Numbered from the stretch's first letter, positions 16,603 through 24,574 are shown. The stretch is 64,000 nt of DNA from Nitratireductor alexandrii (GCF_004000215.1 NZ_RBVY01000001.1:62001-126000), one strand, 5' to 3'. Made by a program: numbers and translations. The notes: generated from the letters alone by a model not told the origin.

Positions 16603-16917
16603 ATGAGCAACGTTGCAAAAAGAAGTTCGCATGCGGTCATGCTGGCGGCCGCGGCCGCCATTGCCGGCTGCACGCAGACGGCGCCGCCGGACGATCAACC
16701 GGCATTGCGCTCGGGAAGCGCCGAGGATGAAAGGGCCTGCCTTGCGGCCGTGGCCGGGCAGACGGGAAACACGGTCACGGTGCTCAGCTCGGAATTCTCC
16801 GAGGCGGCGACGCTGGTGATGGTCGGCGTGGGGCCGGACCGGGCGCCGTGGCGCTGCCTGATTTCCGGCGGCGTGGTCACCGAGGTGATGTCGATGGTCG
16901 ACGAGGGCGCGCTTTAG
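16603..16917 (+). CDS. Small lipoprotein, conserved hypothetical
   Basis: A 104-residue protein with a lipoprotein signal: hydrophobic AVMLAAAAAIAGC with the lipobox ending at C26 or so. The mature part reads ERACLAAVAGQTGNTVTVLS, SEFSEAATLVMVGVG and APWRCLISGGVVTEV, ending in DEGAL. This looks like a small family common in rhizobia whose function is unknown. It has two cysteines that could pair. It follows the M13 peptidase by 29 bases, with GAAGGAGACAG upstream of the ATG. Confidence 0.75.
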   Translation: MSNVAKRSSHAVMLAAAAAIAGCTQTAPPDDQPALRSGSAEDERACLAAVAGQTGNTVTVLSSEFSEAATLVMVGVGPDRAPWRCLISGGVVTEVMSMVDEGAL

Positions 16918-17079
16918 ATTTCGGCCCCGGCGGCGGCCTGTCGGTGCGCTCGCCCTGTTGCTGCTCATCGGGCTGGCGCGGCGGGCGGCATAACCGCATC
17001 ACGCGCTTCTTGGCCGCGCCGCCGTCCCGGACTATTGTCGTCGACGAGGCGGCTTTGTTGGTGAAAAGGAACTGGCATC

Positions 17080-17853
17080 ATGTTTGGCGTGCTTCGCGTC
17101 CTATCGGTCTTTCTGGTCCTCTCGCTTTCGGCCGCCGGCCTTGCGCTCGCCTCCGACGCGGTTCGTCACCAGGAGGTGCGTTTCGCGGCCGGCGAGAGTT
17201 CCACCACGCTGTCCGATCGGATCGTCGGCTACGGTTCGGTCGACTATCTGCTCGACGCGCGCGCCGGTCAGACCATGACCGTCGTGTTCGAGCCCAGCAA
17301 TGCCGGCGCCTATTTCAACATTTACGAGCCGGGCAAGGGGCCGGGCGAGGAAGCGATGTTCATCGGCGCGATCAACGGCAACGACTATTCGGGCGTGTTG
17401 CCCGCCGACGGCACCTACACCGTTCAGGTCTATCTCGTGCGGGCCGCGGCCCGGCGCGGCGAGGAGGCCGACTACCAGCTTCACATCGGCATCGACGCGA
17501 TGGGCGGGCAAGCCGGCGCGGTGGCGCCGTCGACCGCGACCAGCGTGGCCGAGACCGACGCGCGCGTCGCCGGCACGCCCTACAGCGCCACCGGCAAGAT
17601 CGATTGCACCTTTACCGGCGACGAGACCGTGACGCGCTGCGATTTCGGCGTCGTGCGCGCCGGCGGGGCGGTGGCGACGGTCGATATCGTCTTTCCCGAC
17701 GGCTTCAAGCGCACGCTCGATTTCGACAACGGCGTCGTCACCAGCCCGCAAACCGGCGAGGTCGCGACCCATCGCGAACAGGACACCACGTTCGTGACCG
17801 TCGACGGGGCGGAGCATTTCGCCATCCCCGATGCCGTCATCGAAGGCGGTTGA
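17080..17853 (+). CDS. Secreted PliG-like domain protein (possible lysozyme inhibitor)
   Basis: A 257-residue exported protein; signal MFGVLRVLSVFLVLSLSAAG, cleavage near ALAS. Residues about 30-145 follow the layout of PliG, the periplasmic inhibitor of G-type lysozyme: VRFAAGESSTTLSDRIVGYG, VDYLLDARAGQTMTVVFEPS, GVLPADGTYTVQVYLVRAAA, ending DYQLHIGI. In PliG the corresponding motifs are a short G..S start, GY, the K/A-GQ turn, the LP-G-Y strand and a VL/YLxRxxAR strand. The C-terminal part (about 165-257) is a separate beta-rich domain with C-T-F and TRCDFGVVRA. A paralogue lies at 18298-18957. The inhibitor role is inference. Confidence 0.72.
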   Translation: MFGVLRVLSVFLVLSLSAAGLALASDAVRHQEVRFAAGESSTTLSDRIVGYGSVDYLLDARAGQTMTVVFEPSNAGAYFNIYEPGKGPGEEAMFIGAINGNDYSGVLPADGTYTVQVYLVRAAARRGEEADYQLHIGIDAMGGQAGAVAPSTATSVAETDARVAGTPYSATGKIDCTFTGDETVTRCDFGVVRAGGAVATVDIVFPDGFKRTLDFDNGVVTSPQTGEVATHREQDTTFVTVDGAEHFAIPDAVIEGG

Positions 17854-17867
17854 GGCCGGCGCGCCGT

Positions 17868-18074
17868 CTATCCGCTCAGCCGGCGCAACAGTCTGGAAAC
17901 GGCCATGCCGGCGAGGCCGGCAAACCCGACCAGGACGAGCAAGGACCCGATCGGAAGCAGGAAGAAGGGTTCCCTGAGGATGCCGTTCTCGTCGACATCG
18001 CTGCCGATCAGGCGAAACGCCACCAGACAGGCGAGCCCAGCGACAAGCAGAACCGTCATCAGTTTCGTGGGCAC
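17868..18074 (-). CDS. Two-helix membrane protein, DUF3955-like
   Basis: A 68-residue protein with two membrane helices (about residues 6-22 and 38-58) separated by a short loop IGSDVDENGILREPFFLLPI. That loop pattern, with VDENG and EPFFL-PIG, is typical of the DUF3955 family of unknown function. The start is a GTG at 18074, six bases behind a GGAGAG; an ATG five codons in is the alternative. It converges with the PliG-like gene at 17080. Confidence 0.6.
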   Translation of the reverse strand: MPTKLMTVLLVAGLACLVAFRLIGSDVDENGILREPFFLLPIGSLLVLVGFAGLAGMAVSRLLRRLSG

Positions 18075-18297
18075 TATGGCTCTCCGCTATGTGTGGGGCC
18101 GAACGGTTTGCGCTGACGCGGTGGCGGCATCGCCGCGCGCCGGCTTGTCGCAACCGTCTCGGTTTGGAGCCGCGATCTTCTTCACCGAAATGTCCGAAAT
18201 ATGACCCGTCGCCGTTGGCTTTCTGCACGGCGAAGAGGCGCGGGAACGAAATCCGCGCCCTTTCCGTCAAAGCGGGTCCGCCGAAGCGGAGCTTGCC

Positions 18298-18957
18298 TCA
18301 TTCCCGCAGATAGCGTCCGTTGACCCAGCCGGTGAACTTCTGCTCGAGGCCGGCCTCGATCCGGCACCATCTGGACTGCCCGTGCATGGCGCAGCCGAGA
18401 TTGCGTACGCGGTCTCCGTTGGCCAGTTCGCCGATCACCGGATTGCCGGTGCCCGGTGCCGAACGCACATTGAGCGTGTCGTTGGCCGGTACGTTGGCCA
18501 CGCGCCAGAAATCGGGTCCGCCCGACAGCCCGTCCGCGTAGTCGGGATCGGCGCCGCCGCCGATGCCGATCGACAGCGCGTAGTCCGCCTCCTCGTCGCG
18601 GCGCGCTGCATTGCGCATCAGATAGACGCGGATGCGGTAGTCGCCGTCCTGCGGAAGCATGCCGGCAAAGCTGTCGCCGCTGCTCGATCCGACATGGATC
18701 GCGGTTTCGCTGCCGGCCGGCAGCAGGTTGAAATAGGCCGACGGGTTGGTGGTTTCGAACTCGATCGCCATGTCCTGGCCGGCGCGCGCGCCGAGCAGGT
18801 AGTCTACGATCTCGTAACCCCGGATCGTTCCTCCAAGCATGGTACCGGAACTGCCGGCCTCGAACCGTACCCTTTCCTCGCGTATCTCCTGCGCCCCGGC
18901 CTTGCCCATGCCAAGGGCGAGCAGGACCGCCAACATGACGATCGAGAAAATCCGCAT
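18298..18957 (-). CDS. Secreted PliG-like protein with C-terminal SH3 domain
   Basis: A 219-residue exported protein (signal IFSIVMLAVLLALGMGKAGA). Residues about 25-135 are clearly paralogous to the protein at 17080: VRFEAGSSGTMLGGTIRGYE, VDYLLGARAGQDMAIEFETT, GMLPQDGDYRIRVYLMRNAA, EEADYALSIGI. This matches the PliG lysozyme-inhibitor layout. Residues about 150-219 form a bacterial SH3 domain (NVPANDTLNVRSAPGTGNPV; SRWCRIEAG; TGWVNGRYLRE), a domain that often binds peptidoglycan. The combination suggests a wall-anchored inhibitor (inference). A GGAAAGGAG stretch lies before the ATG. Confidence 0.75.
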   Translation of the reverse strand: MRIFSIVMLAVLLALGMGKAGAQEIREERVRFEAGSSGTMLGGTIRGYEIVDYLLGARAGQDMAIEFETTNPSAYFNLLPAGSETAIHVGSSSGDSFAGMLPQDGDYRIRVYLMRNAARRDEEADYALSIGIGGGADPDYADGLSGGPDFWRVANVPANDTLNVRSAPGTGNPVIGELANGDRVRNLGCAMHGQSRWCRIEAGLEQKFTGWVNGRYLRE

Positions 18958-19058
18958 TTGGACACTCCTTTCCTTCCTGGTCTGGACAAAGCGTGCCCGC
19001 CGCAGAACGATCCAGGTGGCTCAGGGCCGTTGCGCTCGACCGGTTTGCCGCAGACGCG

Positions 19059-19376
19059 TCAGGCCTCGCATTCGGCCGGGTTGACCTCCACGACGCTTTC
19101 ATAACGCCCGTTGGCGGTGACGACCTGTGCGCAGGTCCGGGTCTCGGCGTTCCACCAATAGGCGGTCAGTCCGCGCGTGCGGGCCAGTTCGTAGCCGCGC
19201 AATTGCAGTTGCGTTTCGCCCCCGGCGCCGCGCGCTCCGACCAGGTCGGCGATATCGACCGGTGCCGCCGGCGCGCTCGCCACACCGGGAAGCGGTTCGC
19301 CGCCGCTGCCGCCAGTGTCGGTCTGGCATCCGAAAAGCACGGCGAGGGGAACGGCAAGCACAAGGCGTGAATACAT
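19059..19376 (-). CDS. Small lipoprotein, conserved hypothetical
   Basis: A 105-residue protein with a lipoprotein signal (LVLAVPLAVLFGC, lipid-modified cysteine near residue 17). The mature region reads IADLVGARGAGGETQLQLRG, YELARTRGLTAYWWNAETRT, then CAQVVTANGRYESVVEVNPA. The DLVGARG...YWWN...TC..V.T.DGRY pattern is one I associate with small lipoproteins of rhizobia of unknown role. It is cotranscribed in direction with the PliG-SH3 gene. An AT-rich stretch at about 19440-19500 probably holds its promoter. Confidence 0.72.
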   Translation of the reverse strand: MYSRLVLAVPLAVLFGCQTDTGGSGGEPLPGVASAPAAPVDIADLVGARGAGGETQLQLRGYELARTRGLTAYWWNAETRTCAQVVTANGRYESVVEVNPAECEA

Positions 19377-19626
19377 GACGAGTTTCCATCTCCTGTCTGC
19401 GGCACGCTCGACGGGATCGATCCCCTCGAGGGCCTCGATGATTGAAGATTAACGAAGAAACGCACGACGAAAATCTGAAATTCGTAGGCAATGAATGATC
19501 TGAAGTCACCAATGGCGCTGCCGGAGCCCTTCGCATCCGCCCCAGCGTGGCGATATCGCACCGTCCGTGTTCCCGCGCGGCACACCGACACTGACGGTCA
19601 AGCGATCCATCGGACGATAAAGGCCG

Positions 19627-20373
19627 CTAACAGGTTCCGATCCCGCCATTGGTGGCGTCTCGCGTCGCCGCGGTCCGGCGGTTTTGCGTATCCCGGTCGG
19701 GTCCGCACGCACCCCGGTCGCCCGCGATATGGGCGATGATGTGGTCGACGATTTCCGTATCGTTATGCATCGTGCTCTGGTCGACGACCATCCAGCCCTG
19801 CTGTTCGCCCAGCGCGCGCAGGATTTGCCGGACCTGTTGCTGATAGGCGCAGAACGCCTCTTGCGGGTCGCCGGTGAAACCGTCCCAGCGACCGATTTCG
19901 GTTTCCTTGAAGGCGCTGCGCCGCGCCCAGGCCATGTGCGGCTCCAGGTCGAGCAGCACCACGAGGTCCGGCTCGGCGGCTTCGGTGAAGAAGCCGCGCA
20001 ACGCTGCGATCTCGATTCCGCTGCGCAGATGCGCCTTGGCGATCACCCGGAAATAGGAACCGTCCATGACGTGCAGCGTGTCGCTGTCGCGAGTCGCCTG
20101 TCGCCGGAAATACTGCCCGGCGGCCGCGAACCAGGCGGCGAGCAGATGGAGGTAGAACCGCGTTCCCAGAAGGTCCTGGCGGGGTTCGCCGCTACTTGGC
20201 CACAGCGCCTCCTTGAGCAGCGCCAGCCTGCCGTCGGCGAAGCGGTCGCCGAACGAAAGGTCTTTTTTGTCGACATAGACGGCCCGCCGGCCGCTCGCGG
20301 TTAGGGCGCGCGCGAGCTTGCGGCTGATATGGGTTTTGCCCGCCCCGTCGATGCCTTCTATCGCGATCAGCAT
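19627..20373 (-). CDS. Thymidylate-kinase-like P-loop kinase, not housekeeping tmk
   Basis: A 248-residue protein with the P-loop IAIEGIDGAGKTHISRKLAR at residues 3-22, the start of the thymidylate kinase fold. A VMDGSYFRVIAKAHLRSG segment sits where the kinase DR(Y/F) motif is expected, and LVVLLDLEPHMAWARRS matches the dTMP kinase LD..P..A..R strand. It is longer than typical Tmk and sits in a gene set with a nucleotidyltransferase and an FAD enzyme, so it probably phosphorylates something other than dTMP (inference). It is the last gene of the leftward operon that starts at 23811. Confidence 0.75.
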   Translation of the reverse strand: MLIAIEGIDGAGKTHISRKLARALTASGRRAVYVDKKDLSFGDRFADGRLALLKEALWPSSGEPRQDLLGTRFYLHLLAAWFAAAGQYFRRQATRDSDTLHVMDGSYFRVIAKAHLRSGIEIAALRGFFTEAAEPDLVVLLDLEPHMAWARRSAFKETEIGRWDGFTGDPQEAFCAYQQQVRQILRALGEQQGWMVVDQSTMHNDTEIVDHIIAHIAGDRGACGPDRDTQNRRTAATRDATNGGIGTC

Positions 20374-20425
20374 GAAGCCTCCCCTGAACGTCCCGCCATC
20401 GCGCTGGTCACGGTGCGCAAACCGT

Positions 20426-21784
20426 TCACTCGGCCGCGATCTTGGTCTCGGACTGCTGGACGGCTGCGGCGGGCTCGTCGCCGGCAATGGCCGCGCACAC
20501 GGCCGCCGCCGCGTAGCCGCCGCTGACCAGAGCCGGGATCAGGCCGCGAAACCGTCCGACGGCGTCGCCGCAAAACCAGATGTTTTCGGCCGGGCCCTTC
20601 AGGTTCAGATCGTTGAGCGGGAATGCGCCGACGCCTTCGATGGCGGGAAACAGGCACACGGTCTCGGGCGAATAGAGGTCGGGATACTGGTCGACCAGAA
20701 GTCGCAGGCTCCCGCTCAGGATCGCATGCAACTCCTCGGGCAGCATCGCCGCGATATCGCCGCGGCGGAACTCCGCGCGCGGATGCCACGGTCGCCCGTC
20801 GAGCGCGGGCGTGCCTGCCGCGCCTCCGTCCAGAAACGCCGGCAACGGCTGCCACAGCGCGCTTTCGCTTTGTGCCAGCGCCTGCTGGTACTGCCGCCAC
20901 AGCCGTCGGCCCTTGTCGACGGTCTCGCCGCAAAACCGCGCCAGAAGTCCGAAATTGGAATAGCCCGAGGGCGGGCCGTCGGAGCGGCCCGACAGCGCCG
21001 AAGGCCCGTTATAGGGGATGAGCCAGACCTCGCCGTTGCGGCAGGTGCAGAAGGTTCTGACCTCGGTGTCGAGCGCGTTGATGATGTATTTGACGTCCGG
21101 TCGGTCGACCGCGTTCAGGAAGCCGACATGGTTGGGATGCTCGATGCGGATGCCGAATTCGTATCTGAGCTCGGCCGTGGGCGCGAGCTCCGGCATCAGG
21201 TCGTCGATCGCCTGCGGTCCGAACCGGCCGGTGGCGACGACGACATGGCTGAAGTCGTCCTCGCGGGCCGAGCCGCCTTCCCGCCGGCTCCGCACCGTAT
21301 ATCCCGCGCCGTTGCGGCGTACGCGTTCGACCGACGTGCCGGTCTCGATCCAGGCCCTGTAGTCGCGGCTCAGCGCGGCAATCAATTCCGCCCGTTGTTC
21401 GAGCGTGCCGTAGCTCGACGGATAGTCCTTGGTGGTGATCGGGTCCCCGGTCCACACGAAGTCGCCGCCGGCGGGCTTCTGTGTGACCGGAACCTTGATG
21501 CCGACGCCGTCGAGCAGGGCGCAGATCCGGTCGTAGGCCGTCCACAGCCGGTCCTTGTCGCGCAGCCGATAGAGATGGGAGCCGGACGGGTGGAAGCTGA
21601 ACTTGCCGTCGGAGAACAGGCCGGCTCCGCCGATGCCGCATCCCAGCTCGCTCGCTTTGTCGTGATGCCGCTCCTCCAGCGCCCGGCCGGCCTCGAACAG
21701 GCGAAACTCGATCCCGCTCGCGGCCAGGCAAAACGCTGCGGCCAGTCCCGCCGGTCCGCCGCCGATGATAGCAATACGCGCCAT
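20426..21784 (-). CDS. COG2509-type FAD-dependent dehydrogenase
   Basis: A 452-residue flavoprotein with N-terminal FAD motif ARIAIIGGGPAGLAAAFCLA followed by FRLFEAG. The segment GIGGAGLFSDGKFSF is the diagnostic GG-G-FSDGK motif of the COG2509 family. CTCRNGEVW in the middle and ENIWFCGDAVGRFRGLIPAL near the C-terminus (second FAD contact) also fit. Substrates for this family are mostly unknown. The ATG at 21784 follows GGAGTTGG. It is the fourth gene of a five-gene operon with an NTP_transf_5 protein and a kinase-like protein. Confidence 0.8.
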   Translation of the reverse strand: MARIAIIGGGPAGLAAAFCLAASGIEFRLFEAGRALEERHHDKASELGCGIGGAGLFSDGKFSFHPSGSHLYRLRDKDRLWTAYDRICALLDGVGIKVPVTQKPAGGDFVWTGDPITTKDYPSSYGTLEQRAELIAALSRDYRAWIETGTSVERVRRNGAGYTVRSRREGGSAREDDFSHVVVATGRFGPQAIDDLMPELAPTAELRYEFGIRIEHPNHVGFLNAVDRPDVKYIINALDTEVRTFCTCRNGEVWLIPYNGPSALSGRSDGPPSGYSNFGLLARFCGETVDKGRRLWRQYQQALAQSESALWQPLPAFLDGGAAGTPALDGRPWHPRAEFRRGDIAAMLPEELHAILSGSLRLLVDQYPDLYSPETVCLFPAIEGVGAFPLNDLNLKGPAENIWFCGDAVGRFRGLIPALVSGGYAAAAVCAAIAGDEPAAAVQQSETKIAAE

Positions 21785-21896
21785 GTCCAACTCCTGCGAT
21801 GAATTCGCTGCACCGGCCGATCCGTCCGGCCGGGTCGATGGTCTTTGTGCCCCGTGGAAAAGTGTGAGCGCCGCGGCGCGGGTCGGCAGTGTCCGG

Positions 21897-23012
21897 TCAG
21901 GCGAGGGCGAAATCGTTCACCACCACGCGCGACAGCAGCTTGGGGATGAGGTCGCCATAATCGCCCGGGTCGGGAATGCCTTTCTGGTTCGGCATCAAAA
22001 GCGCGATGACGTGTTCGGGGACCGGCGTGGCATAGAGCCGTCTTTGCTGCTCGAAGACGTAAAACAGCGCCGAGGAGAAGCCGTATTTGCGGGCCAGAAG
22101 CAACAGTTCGGCCCAGTCGATCGCGTCCTGGTGGCGGCGCACCAGCGCATCGATGTCGCCCAGCATATAGGGCTTGACCGTGCCGTGCTGGAAGGCCTCG
22201 AAATAGGCCCGCGCGGCGCTGAACCACAAGGCGGTCGTCGGCCCTTGGCACCAGATTGACTGTCCGAGCACGGTGTCCGGCCCCGCGCCGCGCCACACGT
22301 CTTCCTCCTCGATCCCGTTCGCCAGGCCGAAATGAATGTCGACGAAGACCGGCATCAGCACCGTGCCGTCGCCCTGGACGAAGGATTTTATCTGCCGTTG
22401 CCGCCATTCCCTGGGCATGAGCCTGGCGTCGAAGCCGGGCTGCAGCGCCTCCACCTTGGTCACCGAGTGCAGGGCGTATTTGTGCTCGAGCGTGTTTTTG
22501 GTGATCCGACGGAACATGTGGGTGAAGTGTCCGTTGGCGGGGTCGAACACGCCGTGCTTGAAGCCGAGCCCGTAAAGCGCCTTCTGGACGCGCCACACGT
22601 CCTTCGGCCGCACCATGATGTCGAGATCCTGCATCGGCCGCAAAAACGGGTCCGGAAAAACGGTCGCCGCCATCAGCGCGCCCTTGAAGATATAGTGCTC
22701 GATGCCGTTGTTCTGGAACGTGTTGAGGATCTGCGCCAGCATCCGGAACTGCACCACCGTGCGCAGCTCGGAGAGCTTCGACCACCCCGCCATATAGGCC
22801 GCGACCCAGTCGGGCACGGTGCGCCACAGGCCCAGCCGATCGAGGTGAAACCGGCACAGCGGGATCGTCTGGTAGGTTTCGGCCCGCCACAGCACGTAGG
22901 CCCAGTCGATCTCCTTGCGGACAAGGCTTGCGAGCCGTTCGTCGCCGGCATCGTCGAGCCGCGGACGGCAGGTCAAAAGCAGAAAGGTTTCCTCACGAGA
23001 AAGATGGATCAT
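21897..23012 (-). CDS. Nucleotidyltransferase family protein (NTP_transf_5 type)
   Basis: A 371-residue protein. The nucleotidyltransferase core is visible as IEHYIFKGALMAATVFPDPF, then LRPMQDLDIMVRPKDVWRVQ, where D-x-D (DLDIMV) should bind metal. A later VFVDIHFGLAN segment supplies a further acidic residue. This is the layout of Pfam NTP_transf_5, whose members turn up in polysaccharide and modified-peptide (for example lasso peptide) gene sets. It starts 15 bases after the stop of the 131-aa gene and belongs to the same leftward operon. Its substrate is unknown. Confidence 0.78.
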   Translation of the reverse strand: MIHLSREETFLLLTCRPRLDDAGDERLASLVRKEIDWAYVLWRAETYQTIPLCRFHLDRLGLWRTVPDWVAAYMAGWSKLSELRTVVQFRMLAQILNTFQNNGIEHYIFKGALMAATVFPDPFLRPMQDLDIMVRPKDVWRVQKALYGLGFKHGVFDPANGHFTHMFRRITKNTLEHKYALHSVTKVEALQPGFDARLMPREWRQRQIKSFVQGDGTVLMPVFVDIHFGLANGIEEEDVWRGAGPDTVLGQSIWCQGPTTALWFSAARAYFEAFQHGTVKPYMLGDIDALVRRHQDAIDWAELLLLARKYGFSSALFYVFEQQRRLYATPVPEHVIALLMPNQKGIPDPGDYGDLIPKLLSRVVVNDFALA

Positions 23013-23027
23013 CGTCCCGCTCCCGCG

Positions 23028-23423
23028 CTAGGTTTTTTGCGGCGGCTTTTTCGACTTGCCGTCATCGTCGGCGGAGGCGGCCTGGGGCGCGGCTGCACCG
23101 TAATGCTGCAGAAGCTGCCTGTACTGATCGAGCTGCTGGTCGAACTCGGCGAAGTCGCGGTCGAAGCCCTGGCCGAAGATTTCCTCCAGATTGGCCTCGC
23201 CCGATGCGGCGCCCTCGGCGTCCTGCGCGGTCAGATGAACGGCGTTGGAGGCGAGCGCGCTGAACGGGAACAGGGCCGGCACGTCGGTGTCGCGCCCGTT
23301 TTTGCGCCCCATATTCGCGCCGATATCCTGCAGGATCGGAACGGCGAGCTTGCCCGACAGGGTGATTACAAAGGTGCCGTCATTCTCCTCGACGGTGTAC
23401 CCGAACAACAGACCGTCGCCCAT
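23028..23423 (-). CDS. 131-residue acidic protein of unknown function
   Basis: No family is recognised. The first half looks like compact beta structure (LFGYTVEENDGTFVITLSGK), with SALASNAVHLTAQDAEGAAS in the middle. The second half is helical with coiled-coil character (FDRDFAEFDQQLDQYRQLLQ), followed by a low-complexity, charged tail (ADDDGKSKKPPQKT). No signal peptide or membrane segment is seen, so it should be cytoplasmic. Tight spacing to the nucleotidyltransferase gene (15 bases) suggests cotranslation and perhaps partnership. Confidence 0.7.
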   Translation of the reverse strand: MGDGLLFGYTVEENDGTFVITLSGKLAVPILQDIGANMGRKNGRDTDVPALFPFSALASNAVHLTAQDAEGAASGEANLEEIFGQGFDRDFAEFDQQLDQYRQLLQHYGAAAPQAASADDDGKSKKPPQKT

Positions 23424-23523
23424 TCTTGCCTCCCATGGTTGTGTGCGTCAGTGCGCTACGGAGCGCCTCCGTGGTCGGACGCGCCCCGTGGTCTGCGGTG
23501 TCGTGCGCGTGCGGCGAGCACCT

Positions 23524-23811
23524 TCATGCGCGCGCGCGCTGAATGGAAAAGGACCTGCGGCGCAGCGCGTTGCCGCGTTTCCAAAGCCGGACCTCCGCCT
23601 TCGACAGGGCAAGCGCCCTGCGGCCCATTGCCATCATCGCCCAGTATTTCTTCCGGTTGCCGCGAGAGCGGTGGCGTTTGGCGAGCGTGAAGCAGTTGCG
23701 GGCCATCTTCAGGTGGCGGCCGGCCGGGGAGGCCCAGAACCGGTTGGAGCGTCGTCGGACAGCCGGCTTGGCACGGGCTGCCTGCAAAAACGGATTTCGC
23801 GAATAGGCCAT
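23524..23811 (-). CDS. Very basic 95-residue protein, first gene of the five-gene operon
   Basis: The protein is extremely rich in arginine and lysine across its length (AVRRRSNRFWASPAGRHLKM, AKRHRSRGNRKKYWAMMAMG, VRLWKRGNALRRRSFSIQRA) with only one cysteine (MARNCFTL). It has no signal peptide. The ATG at 23811 is preceded by GGAGGAGAAAG, a strong ribosome site, and a sigma70-like promoter lies about 30-60 bases upstream. It could be a nucleic-acid-binding protein or the substrate of the nucleotidyltransferase, FAD enzyme and kinase encoded downstream. Neither idea is proven. Confidence 0.65.
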   Translation of the reverse strand: MAYSRNPFLQAARAKPAVRRRSNRFWASPAGRHLKMARNCFTLAKRHRSRGNRKKYWAMMAMGRRALALSKAEVRLWKRGNALRRRSFSIQRARA

Positions 23812-23838
23812 GCTTTCTCCTCCTTCCTGAACAGTCTT

Positions 23839-23867
23839 AAGATAAAACAACCATAGGTAGAGGTCAA
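23839..23867 (-). promoter_or_regulatory. Predicted sigma70-type promoter of the five-gene operon
   Basis: On the minus strand TTGACC (23867-23862) and TATCTT (23844-23839) are separated by exactly 17 bases, close to consensus. The local sequence is AT-rich. AGGTAG occurs at 23855-23860 and again at 23884-23889, a possible direct-repeat binding site. Confidence 0.6.
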
Positions 23868-24082
23868 CATAAATACACTTTAAAGGTAGTGAGAGGGGGA
23901 CGCGACGGCCGGGCGTGCGGAGGCGGCCGCACCGCCCGCGTCGTGCGTCCGGTTGGTGCTGTGCGCGCGGTGTCGCGGCGTCGGGGCGTCGAGGCTCGCG
24001 CCCAGACGGCTCCGTAGGTCTCTCGATAAGGATCAGGCCGTGCCGGTGGCGCCGCGGCTTGCGGTCGGGCGCGCGAAACGCC

Positions 24083-24574
24083 TCACGCCTGCGGCAAGCT
24101 GTGCGGGGCGCGGCTCAGCCGGTTGTTGCCGTCGGCCATCTTGGCCAAAAGCGCGGTCAGTTGCGCGCGCTCCGACGGCGAGAGCGGCTCGACCATGCGC
24201 TCCTGCGCCTGGCGGGCCAGCGGCATCGCCTTGGCCAGCAGGGCGCGGCCGGCCTCGGTGATCGCGACGATCTTGGCGCGGCGGTCCTTGCGCGAGGGCG
24301 TGCGCGTGACGAGATCGCGTTGCGCCAGCTTGCCGAGAACGACCACGATCGTCGTGCGGTCGAGGGCGGCGACGCGGCCGAGACTGGCCTGGTCCATCGC
24401 GCCGAACCGCTCTAGCGCCGCCAGCAGGCCGAATTGCAGCGGCGTCAGGTCGACGGCGCGGCAGTCCTCCAGAAACACCGCGACCCCGATCTGGTGGCAC
24501 CGCCGCAACAGATGCCCCGGCATGTCGAGGAAATTGTCCTCTTGGCCGTGTGCGGCGGCGGTAGGGTCGTTCAT
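24083..24574 (-). CDS. MarR-family transcriptional regulator
   Basis: A 163-residue protein of standard MarR size. The winged helix-turn-helix is LTPLQFGLLAALERFGAMDQ, ASLGRVAALDRTTIVVVLGK, then LAQRDLVTRTPSRKDRRAKI. Flanking helices would form the dimer interface. It is translationally coupled to the upstream fumarylpyruvate hydrolase gene (ATGA overlap), so it is the last gene of the gentisate operon and almost surely its regulator. A perfect palindrome at 27566-27589 is its likely binding site. MarR regulators of aromatic operons usually repress until the aromatic acid binds. Confidence 0.88.
   Translation of the reverse strand: MNDPTAAAHGQEDNFLDMPGHLLRRCHQIGVAVFLEDCRAVDLTPLQFGLLAALERFGAMDQASLGRVAALDRTTIVVVLGKLAQRDLVTRTPSRKDRRAKIVAITEAGRALLAKAMPLARQAQERMVEPLSPSERAQLTALLAKMADGNNRLSRAPHSLPQA

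Noticed and set aside
14423-16618. Long minus-strand open frame opposite the M13 peptidase gene
   Set aside because: It is a frame shadow; the plus-strand reading has HEMTH and ENMAD motifs and a signal peptide.
19627-20373. Housekeeping thymidylate kinase (tmk)
   Set aside because: Operon context and length argue against it; kept as thymidylate-kinase-like only.
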